A DNA stretch of 6,859 nucleotides, from the NCBI GenBank assembly GCA_021778375.1, contig JAJYCM010000143.1, positions 1 through 6,859 on the forward strand. Direction: 5' to 3'. Origin of the DNA: Bacteroidota bacterium. Lineage in GTDB: Bacteria; Bacteroidota; Ignavibacteria; Ignavibacteriales; Ignavibacteriaceae. Shown in pieces: positions 1 to 5,049 of this stretch; position 1 is the stretch's first letter, and each line of letters begins with the position of its first letter. The notes under the pieces are model-generated. The model did no database searches, had not been told where the DNA came from, and saw only the letters and a list, made by a program, of their open reading frames with translations. The translations under genes were made by a program, and so were the position numbers.

Positions 1-125
1 ATTGCACCTATTCCAAGCATTACTACATCAAAAGCGCCGAGTACGCGTTTTAATTGATGTTTCGGCTCTTCTCCTTCGTGAACAAGCGCATCAAGACTTT
101 TGGTTCTGAATAATTGTTTTAGCAA
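1..125 (-). CDS. APC-family amino-acid permease, N-terminal fragment (runs off the left edge)
   Basis: Read on the minus strand, this gives 41 codons beginning MLKQLFRTKSLDAL, continuing through a GEEPKHQLKRVLGAFD stretch and ending in VVMLGIGA at the edge. That is the usual N-terminus of APC-superfamily cationic amino-acid permeases (YfnA/CAT type): a basic cytoplasmic leader, the L-x-R-x-L-G-A-x-D segment, then the first membrane helix with its GIGA(I) motif. These are inner-membrane amino-acid transporters; the substrate cannot be told from this part. The start is TTG at 125-123. An in-frame TAA at 140-138 excludes any start further upstream, and an SD site AAGGAAG (139-133) lies 7 nt before the TTG. 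The gene is cut by the window, not broken. It is divergent from the sulfur cluster. The family is recognised from a short but characteristic leader. Confidence 0.8.
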   Translation of the reverse strand, partial: MLKQLFRTKSLDALVHEGEEPKHQLKRVLGAFDVVMLGIGA

Positions 126-291
126 AGGCGTTCTTCCTTATGTAATTGATTGAACGTAAAGATTGAAATGCATCTATTTTAATATAAGTAATTTATTTTT
201 TAGTTTGAAAGAGGTAATTAAATTCATCAAATATTTATTTACTTATTTATATATTCGTATTGCATTATTTTGTTATTATTCTGGAAATAAT

Positions 292-1041
292 TTGATCCCA
301 ATTCATTCGATCCTGCTTCTTTTTGCCGTAGGAGTAGTTGCCGGCTTTATAAATATTAACGCAGGGGGTGGCTCAATTTTAACTCTGCCTGTATTGATTT
401 TTCTTGGCCTCAATTCTGCTGTGGCTAACGGCACAAACCGGGTTGGTGTTTTTCTTCAAACGGCAACGGGCGTTTACTCTTTTAAAAAAGAAGATTATCA
501 TCAATTTGAACTAAGCATGAAAATGTCGCTTCTTACTTTACCGGGTGCAATTGCCGGTGCGCTACTTTCAGTTAGAATAGGCGATGAAACATTTCAAAAA
601 ATACTCGGCGTGATAATGATTGGAATTATTATTTCTATGATAGTTCCTAAATCAAAAAAAACTAATAACGTAGTTGAAAACAGCAAGATTACATGGAAAG
701 TTGTAATTGCAATGGCTCTCATTGGATTTTACGGCGGATTTATCCAAGTCGGAGTCGGGTTCCTTCTTATGGCGGCTCTAAATTATCTAATGAAGTTAAA
801 TTTGGTGCATGTTAATATGCATAAGGTTTTTATTGTTGCCGTTTACACGATTCCGGCATTATTGATTTTTATTCTTCAAGGAGATGTTAATTGGAGTTAC
901 GGATTAAGTCTTGCTGCCGGAACTTCATTGGGAGCATTTTGGGCGGCTAAATTCTCTGTGCGTGGCGGCGAAAAGTGGATTAAAGTTGTCCTTATAAGTG
1001 CTGTGATTTTGATGTCCCTAAAACTATGGAATATTCTGTAG
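292..1041 (+). CDS. TauE/SafE-family membrane transporter (putative sulfite/sulfur-compound or anion exporter)
   Basis: This is a multi-pass inner-membrane protein of the TauE/SafE (DUF81) family, whose members are linked to export or import of sulfite, sulfoacetate, taurine-derived sulfur and other small anions. The two internal-repeat signatures are visible: GFININAGGGS at about residues 19-29 and GFYGGFIQVGVGF at about 145-157. Each sits in a hydrophobic helix, with further helices near 80-95, 105-119, 135-150, 178-196 and 230-248. From the TTG at 292 the protein is 249 aa, close to the usual family length. The same frame is open back to another TTG at 163, giving 292 aa. I prefer 292 because family N-termini begin about 10-18 residues before the first GFIN motif, because GGAA lies about 6 nt upstream, and because codons 163-291 are extremely AT-rich and would leave only 37 nt to the divergent gene. 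The rhodanese that follows 85 nt later supports a sulfur role. The substrate is not determined. Confidence 0.85.
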   Translation: MIPIHSILLLFAVGVVAGFININAGGGSILTLPVLIFLGLNSAVANGTNRVGVFLQTATGVYSFKKEDYHQFELSMKMSLLTLPGAIAGALLSVRIGDETFQKILGVIMIGIIISMIVPKSKKTNNVVENSKITWKVVIAMALIGFYGGFIQVGVGFLLMAALNYLMKLNLVHVNMHKVFIVAVYTIPALLIFILQGDVNWSYGLSLAAGTSLGAFWAAKFSVRGGEKWIKVVLISAVILMSLKLWNIL

Positions 1042-1126
1042 TATTATTCTCAATATCATCTTTTCGTAAATGTGTGAATCCTTTTTTTTAATTACATATC
1101 TAATTTAACATAATTAAGTGAGGCTT

Positions 1127-1516
1127 ATGTCAGTAGTACAGATCTTATTGTTAGTGCTTTTTGCACTTATAGTATTTGTTCAGATAAAGAAATATTTAGT
1201 TAAACGCTCGGTTAAGCATTATTCAGCAGCTGAGGCAGCAGAGAAAGTTAAAGGCAGCCGGAATGTTCTTCTCCTTGATGTAAGAACAGCGCAGGAAAGA
1301 AAAGTTAGCATGATCAAAGGTTCGTTTCATATCCCGGTGCATGAAATAGGAACCAGAATCGGTGAATTGAATAAGTTTAAGGATAAAGAAATTATTTGCT
1401 ATTGCAGAACCGGAAACCGAAGTGTGTCTGCTGCATCTAAACTAAAGAAACATGGATTTAACTCAGCAAATTTACTTGGCGGTATTAACGCATGGAATGC
1501 GAAAGGATTTAAATAA
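1127..1516 (+). CDS. Membrane-anchored single-domain rhodanese
   Basis: This is a sulfurtransferase of the rhodanese family, 129 aa. It would carry sulfane sulfur as a cysteine persulfide and pass it to a thiol acceptor. A single N-terminal membrane helix (about residues 4-20) is followed by the basic stretch KKYLVKR, which by the positive-inside rule puts the rhodanese domain (about 32-129) in the cytoplasm. The domain shows LLLDVRTAQE (48-57), the conserved IPVHEI segment (69-74) and the active-site loop CRTGNRS, with catalytic Cys93 and a second cysteine two residues before it (Cys91). It ends with the usual LLGGINAW. I chose ATG 1127. An in-frame GTG at 1118 would add three residues but has no SD site, while the GTGAGG before the ATG is close (3 nt) to it. 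The gene is first of a tight four-gene run and lies 6 nt before the DUF2892 gene, which it is fused to in E. coli YgaP. Confidence 0.92.
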   Translation: MSVVQILLLVLFALIVFVQIKKYLVKRSVKHYSAAEAAEKVKGSRNVLLLDVRTAQERKVSMIKGSFHIPVHEIGTRIGELNKFKDKEIICYCRTGNRSVSAASKLKKHGFNSANLLGGINAWNAKGFK

Positions 1517-1522
1517 AACAAA

Positions 1523-1735
1523 ATGAAAAAAAATGTTGGAACAATTGATAGGATATTTAGAGGATTGGCAGCATTACTGGTTTTGATTCTTTTTCTAACA
1601 AAGACTATTCAAGGCGGTACTGCCGTAATTCTTGGGTTAATGGCAATAGCTTTTGTATTTACTAGCACCACCAGATTTTGTCCGTGCTACACCCGCTTCA
1701 ACATTAATACTTCAAAAGAAAAAAGCGAGAAGTAA
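1523..1735 (+). CDS. Small DUF2892 (YgaP-type) two-helix membrane protein
   Basis: This 70-aa protein is a clear DUF2892 member. The N-terminal MKKNVGTIDRIFR is the family hallmark. It is followed by two membrane helices (about 13-28 and 33-50) and the C-terminal R-x-C-P-x-Y motif, here RFCPCYTRFNINT (51-63). The domain is found alone or attached to rhodanese domains, as in E. coli YgaP, where it forms the membrane part and is thought to help dimerise or anchor the protein. Its own activity is unknown. The family usually has CPLY or CPxY; here an extra cysteine (Cys55) makes a CPC pair near the membrane surface. The gene starts 6 nt after the rhodanese stop with no convincing SD site (the nearest purine run, GAAAGGA, is 15 nt away), so translation is probably coupled. 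It ends 5 nt before the next gene. Confidence 0.9.
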   Translation: MKKNVGTIDRIFRGLAALLVLILFLTKTIQGGTAVILGLMAIAFVFTSTTRFCPCYTRFNINTSKEKSEK

Positions 1736-1740
1736 TTATT

Positions 1741-2139
1741 ATGATGATAGTACTTTATATAATATTCGGTATAATCGCTTTAATTATGTTAATGCAATTT
1801 GTGATGGTCATTGCGGCAAAACGTTCTAAAGGTACAAAGCTAACCGGCTTGAAGGGTAATCTTAAAAAGCTGGAAAGTAACGGTACAAAAGGTCTTGTGT
1901 ATTTTTTCAGTCCTTCGTGTCATGCATGCAAAGCCCAGACACCCGTTATCAAAACTCTGCAATCGAATTACAAGAATGTTTATGATGTTGATATATCGAA
2001 GGATATTAACACCGCTCGCGTTTTTGGAATTAAAGCAACACCAACTACGATTGCTGTGGAAGACGGCGTGATTAACCAGGTTTTTCTCGGTGTTAAACCA
2101 AAAGAGTTTTTAGAAAAATATTTGAAAGGAAATAATTAA
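1741..2139 (+). CDS. Membrane-anchored thioredoxin-fold protein with CHAC active site
   Basis: This 132-aa protein has one N-terminal membrane helix (about residues 3-25), then a basic stretch AAKRSKGTK, then a thioredoxin fold (about 38-130). The active site is SPSCHACK, with Cys60 and Cys63 in a CHAC arrangement in place of the WCGPC of thioredoxin. The cis-proline loop is present as KATPTT (Pro101), and the end of the fold shows FLGVKPKEFLEKYL. The charge pattern suggests a cytoplasmic catalytic domain, so it is more likely a thiol-disulfide or persulfide reductase tethered to the inner face of the membrane than a periplasmic Dsb protein. That orientation is inferred. ATG 1741 and 1744 are both possible; a weak GAGAAG lies 8 nt before 1741. 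The gene directly abuts the DUF302 gene and follows the DUF2892 gene by 5 nt, so it is probably co-transcribed with the rhodanese. Confidence 0.88.
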   Translation: MMIVLYIIFGIIALIMLMQFVMVIAAKRSKGTKLTGLKGNLKKLESNGTKGLVYFFSPSCHACKAQTPVIKTLQSNYKNVYDVDISKDINTARVFGIKATPTTIAVEDGVINQVFLGVKPKEFLEKYLKGNN

Positions 2140-2523
2140 ATGGAATATGGATTTTCAAAAATAGTAGACCAGCCTTTTGAAGAAACTGTTGAAAAGGTTA
2201 CTGAAGAGTTAAAGAAAGTTGGCTTTGGTGTATTGACTGAAATTGATGTTAAAGACACTATGAAAAAAAAGCTAAATGTTGATTTTAAGAAATACAAAAT
2301 ATTAGGTGCGTGTAATCCCCCTATTGCACATAAAGCTCTTCAAATAGAAGAAGAATTAGGGTTGCTTCTGCCGTGCAATGTTATCATATATGAAAAGGAT
2401 GGAAAAACTGCAGTGTCTGTCTTTAACCCAATGATAATGTCTCAGCTTATTGATAATAAGGATATGCTCGCGATTGCTGAAGAAGTAAAATCAAAACTTC
2501 TTACTGCTTTGGAAAATGTCTAA
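2140..2523 (+). CDS. DUF302 family protein
   Basis: This 127-aa protein without signal peptide or membrane helix matches the DUF302 family. An N-terminal GFSKIVDQPFEETVEKV helix region leads to a long GFGVLTEIDV strand, then the hallmark ILGACNPPIAHKAL (54-67) and GLLLPCNVIIYE (74-85). The two cysteines, Cys58 and Cys79, lie in the two most conserved blocks. The biochemical function of DUF302 is not established. It is often encoded beside sulfur and redox genes, and here it directly follows the CHAC protein: the TAA at 2137-2139 is followed at once by the ATG at 2140. An SD site AAAGGA (2125-2130) sits 9 nt upstream, inside the end of the previous gene. It is the last gene of the tight run, followed by a 123-nt gap. 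A role in binding or passing sulfane sulfur is my guess from context only. Confidence 0.88.
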   Translation: MEYGFSKIVDQPFEETVEKVTEELKKVGFGVLTEIDVKDTMKKKLNVDFKKYKILGACNPPIAHKALQIEEELGLLLPCNVIIYEKDGKTAVSVFNPMIMSQLIDNKDMLAIAEEVKSKLLTALENV

Positions 2524-2646
2524 AAACTTTTTCCATAAACTTGAACTTAGCCTTAATCTTGGTAACTCTATTGTTCAAATATAAGAGCAGGATTAAAATT
2601 TTAAATATAATTTAATAATATATAAAAGATATCAAAGGAGTATAAT

Positions 2647-3009
2647 ATGCCAGAGGATTTAACAAAAGAAGCTTTTCTTAATAAAGTTTTTAATTTTGAA
2701 ACGAATAAAGAATGGAAGTTTGAAGGCGATCTTCCCTGTGTGATCGATTTCTGGGCGCCATGGTGCGGTCCATGCAGAATGGTAGCTCCAGTAATGGAAG
2801 AGCTATCTGTTGAGTATGCGGGAAAGGTAAACTTTTATAAAATTAATACTGATGTTGAGCAGGAACTTGGTTCAGCATTTGGTATAAGAAGCATCCCTTC
2901 TTTATTATTTGTACCAAAAGAAGGACAGCCTAAGATGGCAGTCGGAGCTCTCCCTAAGGAATCTTTGAAACAGGCTATTCAAGAAGAATTGCTTACTGCT
3001 ACAGCTTAG
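2647..3009 (+). CDS. trxA: Thioredoxin (classical WCGPC)
   Basis: This is a 120-aa cytoplasmic thioredoxin, a general protein disulfide reductase normally reduced by thioredoxin reductase. The fold is complete. The core strand CVIDFWAPWCGPCRM holds the redox pair Cys40/Cys43, the NTDVEQELGSAFGIRSIPS region gives the cis-proline Pro84, and the C-terminal VGALPKESLKQAI helix follows. It is longer at the N-terminus (about 15 extra residues) than E. coli TrxA and has an extra Cys31 just before the core strand. The start ATG is well supported by AAGGAG (2635-2640) with a 6-nt spacer. A 123-nt AT-rich gap separates it from the DUF302 gene, so it may have its own promoter as well as read-through. 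A strong terminator follows at 3037. The symbol is by family; other thioredoxin paralogues may exist in the genome. Confidence 0.93.
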   Translation: MPEDLTKEAFLNKVFNFETNKEWKFEGDLPCVIDFWAPWCGPCRMVAPVMEELSVEYAGKVNFYKINTDVEQELGSAFGIRSIPSLLFVPKEGQPKMAVGALPKESLKQAIQEELLTATA

Positions 3010-3036
3010 TAATATTTATTACATAGACCCCCGTTG

Positions 3037-3071
3037 CGGAAATATCAGTCAATGGTATTTCCGTTTTTTTT
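3037..3071 (+). terminator. Intrinsic terminator after the thioredoxin gene
   Basis: An inverted repeat CGGAAATATC (3037-3046) / GGTATTTCCG (3054-3063) forms a 10-bp stem with one G-T wobble and a 7-nt loop, followed directly by eight T residues (3064-3071). It starts 28 nt after the thioredoxin stop and separates the sulfur/thioredoxin genes from the rubrerythrin unit. Confidence 0.9.
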
Positions 3072-3075
3072 ATTC

Positions 3076-3090
3076 TTTAAATGATTATAA
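3076..3090 (+). promoter_or_regulatory. Candidate PerR (peroxide-responsive Fur-family) operator upstream of rubrerythrin
   Basis: The 15-mer TTTAAATGATTATAA matches the known PerR box TTATAATNATTATAA at 12 of 14 defined positions, and the right half-site ATTATAA is perfect. It lies 68 nt before the rubrerythrin ATG, just downstream of the preceding terminator, which is where an operator would be expected. Rubrerythrin genes are known PerR targets in several anaerobes. The DNA is AT-rich, so a chance match is possible, and a Fur or Zur site cannot be excluded by eye. Confidence 0.45.
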
Positions 3091-3095
3091 TTTTG
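3088..3095 (+). promoter_or_regulatory. Possible Bacteroidota-type -7 promoter element for rubrerythrin
   Basis: TAATTTTG fits the TAnnTTTG -7 consensus described for Bacteroidota sigma factors and overlaps the right end of the PerR-like box, so a bound repressor could block it. No clear TTTG -33 partner is visible; the upstream region is the terminator T-run. An alternative sigma-70 style -10, TATAGT, lies at 3096-3101. Only suggestive. Confidence 0.3.
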
Positions 3096-3158
3096 TATAG
3101 TGAGATACGAACTAAAAAAATATTTCACTTTTTTTACAAAAAATAAACGGAGGATATC

Positions 3159-3656
3159 ATGTCAAAAACAGAAACTAATCTTCATGAAGCTTTCTCTGGT
3201 GAAAGCCAGGCTAATCAAAAATACCGTGCTTTTGCTAAAAAAGCAGAGCAAGACGGCTTTGTTAATATTGCTAGGTTGTTCAAAACAACAGCGGAGGCTG
3301 AAAGAATTCACGCAGAAGGACATCTTGGTGCGTTGAATGGAGTTGGCTCAACGTTGGAAAATCTTAAAGCTGCTATTGCAGGCGAAACTTATGAATACAC
3401 GGAAATGTATCCGCCAATGCTTGAAGATGCTATATCGGAAAATCATAAAGCCAAAAGAATGTTCGGCTATGCAGTTAAAGCAGAAGCGGTTCATGCTAAA
3501 TTATATAAATTAGCTTTGGAAGCAGTTGAACAAGGAAAAGATTTAACCGGAGTTGAATTTTATCTTTGTCCCGTCTGTGGCAATATTGAAATTGGAAAAC
3601 CAACAGAGAACTGTCCAATATGTGGAACGCTTGCTTCAAAATATGTTCTGATTTAA
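3159..3656 (+). CDS. rbr: Rubrerythrin (diiron peroxidase with rubredoxin-like domain)
   Basis: Rubrerythrin reduces hydrogen peroxide in the cytoplasm of anaerobes and microaerophiles, taking electrons from rubredoxin or NADH-linked reductases. At 165 aa it is slightly shorter than Desulfovibrio rubrerythrin (191 aa) but complete. The four-helix diiron domain (about 1-130) carries Glu15 in GESQAN, the ExxH motif Glu48/His51, Glu76 and Glu79 in the GETYEY motif, and a second ExxH at Glu109/His112. The C-terminal rubredoxin-like domain has CPVC (137-140) and CPIC (152-155) to bind one iron. The start is certain: GGAGG (3149-3153) lies 5 nt before the ATG. The gene is alone between two terminator-like hairpins, with a PerR-like box upstream, so it is probably a peroxide-induced single-gene unit. 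Confidence 0.96.
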   Translation: MSKTETNLHEAFSGESQANQKYRAFAKKAEQDGFVNIARLFKTTAEAERIHAEGHLGALNGVGSTLENLKAAIAGETYEYTEMYPPMLEDAISENHKAKRMFGYAVKAEAVHAKLYKLALEAVEQGKDLTGVEFYLCPVCGNIEIGKPTENCPICGTLASKYVLI

Positions 3657-3664
3657 TCGTTAAA

Positions 3665-3702
3665 CTAAAACCTCCAAGGTTTTCAAAATCTTGGAGGTTT
3701 AG
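3665..3702 (+). terminator. Strong hairpin after rubrerythrin, probable terminator
   Basis: AAACCTCCAAG (3668-3678) pairs perfectly with CTTGGAGGTTT (3690-3700). The arms extend outward to CTA/TAG with one bulged A, and inward through GTTT/AAAT to a tiny loop. It begins 9 nt after the rubrerythrin stop. The tail (ATTATATTATCTT) is AT-rich rather than a clean T-run, so termination may be less efficient than at 3037. Confidence 0.7.
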
Positions 3703-3736
3703 ATTATATTATCTTATCTTTTAGCCGGTTGTATTT

Positions 3737-4297
3737 ATGACAAAAATTATTATTCCAAAATACATTAAACTTATATTCACAATTTTTATTTTTTTTGCTT
3801 GTACTATGAATGCTCAAACATCTAATAAGATTGGAGAGCCTGTTACTGTCGATTCAGTTGATCTGAATAGATATGTGGGTAAGTGGTTTGAAATCGCAAA
3901 GATTCCAAATAGCTTTCAAAAAAAATGTGCAAGCAATACTACCGCCACTTATATATTACGAAAAGACGGTAACATTGCTGTAATTAACCGTTGTATTGAA
4001 AAAGACGGAAGCGTAAGCGAAGCGAAGGGAATAGCTAAAGTTGTAGATAAGAAAACTAACTCGAAACTTGAGGTTAGTTTTGTCCGGATATTTGGTATCT
4101 CATTGTTTTGGGGAGATTATTGGATAATCGGCTTGGATAAGGACTATAAGTATGTTGTTGTCGGAACACCTACTAGAAAATACGGATGGATTTTAAGCCG
4201 AACTTCCGCTATGTCTAAAAATGATTTGAATGAAGCTTTTACAATTTTGCGTAATCATGGATATAATACCAATGATTTTGTAATGGATGTTCAATAA
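3737..4297 (+). CDS. blc: Exported lipocalin (Blc family)
   Basis: This is a 186-aa bacterial lipocalin, a small beta-barrel that binds lipids or other hydrophobic ligands at the cell envelope. The N-terminus has a hydrophobic signal segment (about 11-22). It could be cut by signal peptidase I after MNA (Ala26/Gln27); a cysteine at position 22 in FFAC is only a poor lipobox, so whether it is a lipoprotein is uncertain. The lipocalin hallmarks are present: VGKWFEIAKIPNSFQ (47-61) with the G-x-W motif at Gly48/Trp50, TATYILRKDG (69-78), NRC (84-86), LEVSF (111-115), GDYWIIGLD (126-134) and YGWILSRT (149-156). Cys64 and Cys86 are placed to form a disulfide, as in many Blc homologues. The ATG at 3737 lacks an SD site. 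The stop is only 2 nt from the stop of the convergent ABC permease. A role in membrane maintenance under stress is known for the family and is not shown here. Confidence 0.9.
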   Translation: MTKIIIPKYIKLIFTIFIFFACTMNAQTSNKIGEPVTVDSVDLNRYVGKWFEIAKIPNSFQKKCASNTTATYILRKDGNIAVINRCIEKDGSVSEAKGIAKVVDKKTNSKLEVSFVRIFGISLFWGDYWIIGLDKDYKYVVVGTPTRKYGWILSRTSAMSKNDLNEAFTILRNHGYNTNDFVMDVQ

Positions 4298-4299
4298 TG

Positions 4300-5046
4300 C
4301 TAAACTTCAATCCGCGAAAATAAAAAGCTTCCTACAATAAGTAGAAGAAATGTAATAATTATTAGAACTGCAAAATCAATTCCAATTCCAAAATGTGAAG
4401 CCCCGGTTAACGCAAATCTTAATCCGTCCACACCATAAGATAATGGATCAACTGCTGCGACTATTTTCATAGCTTCAGGCAATCCTTGAAGCGGAAATAA
4501 TGCGCCGCTTAAAAAGAAAAGAGGCATTACAAGAAAGCTCATTATTAACTGGAAGCCTTGAAAATCTTCGAGCATTGAAGCAATAGCAGTCCCCAATGCC
4601 GTGAAAAGAAGTGAAATTAAAATCATAAATACTAATGATAGTAAAATCAATCCGATGGAATGAACTCTAAAGCCGGCTATCATTGAAATGACTAATACTA
4701 TTATTCCTTGAAACACCGAAGCTGTAGCACCCCCGAATACACGCCCGATCATAATGTTTAAGCGCGATACGGGTGCAACAAGTGTTTCTTTTAAGAATCC
4801 AAATTGCCTGTCCCAGATCATTTCAACTCCTGAAAATATAGCCGTAAATAAAATACTCATTGCTATAATTCCGGGAGCAAGAAATTCAATATAATTTCCT
4901 TTCCCTGCTTTTTGAAATATCGGTCCAAATCCGAAACCAAGTGCCACTAGGAAAAGTACTGGCTGCCCTAAACTTCCTATAATCCTTGATCGAGAACGCA
5001 AATATCTCTTAATTTGTCTGAGCCAAAGTATATAAATTGTTGACAT
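4300..5046 (-). CDS. ABC-2 type transporter permease (DrrB/NodJ-like)
   Basis: This is the inner-membrane subunit of an ABC exporter, 248 aa, with six predicted helices (about 24-42, 57-73, 109-125, 131-153, 164-184 and 222-244). The ABC-2 signature is clear: FLSGALFPLQGLP (178-190) followed by VDPLSYGVDGLR (199-210). An amphipathic N-terminal stretch (LRQIKRYLRSRSR) is typical for contact with the ATPase. Homologues export drugs, polysaccharides or lipids, and the substrate cannot be inferred here. The start ATG (5046-5044) is 3 nt after the ATPase stop. Its SD site AAGGAG (5059-5054) is inside the last codons of the ATPase gene, so the two are translationally coupled. The gene ends 2 nt from the convergent lipocalin with no terminator between them. 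Confidence 0.92.
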   Translation of the reverse strand: MSTIYILWLRQIKRYLRSRSRIIGSLGQPVLFLVALGFGFGPIFQKAGKGNYIEFLAPGIIAMSILFTAIFSGVEMIWDRQFGFLKETLVAPVSRLNIMIGRVFGGATASVFQGIIVLVISMIAGFRVHSIGLILLSLVFMILISLLFTALGTAIASMLEDFQGFQLIMSFLVMPLFFLSGALFPLQGLPEAMKIVAAVDPLSYGVDGLRFALTGASHFGIGIDFAVLIIITFLLLIVGSFLFSRIEV

Positions 5047-5049
5047 TTG

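Noticed and set aside
2541..2578. Inverted repeat TTGAAC/GTTCAA with about 26 nt between the arms, considered as a terminator
   Set aside because: The arms are only 6 bp, the loop is long and there is no T-tract, so it is not a terminator; kept only as a weak possible operator.
3100..3336. A 78-codon open frame on the plus strand overlapping the start of rubrerythrin
   Set aside because: It is out of frame with the unmistakable rubrerythrin gene, shows low-complexity Lys/Leu content and has no SD site; it is a shadow frame.
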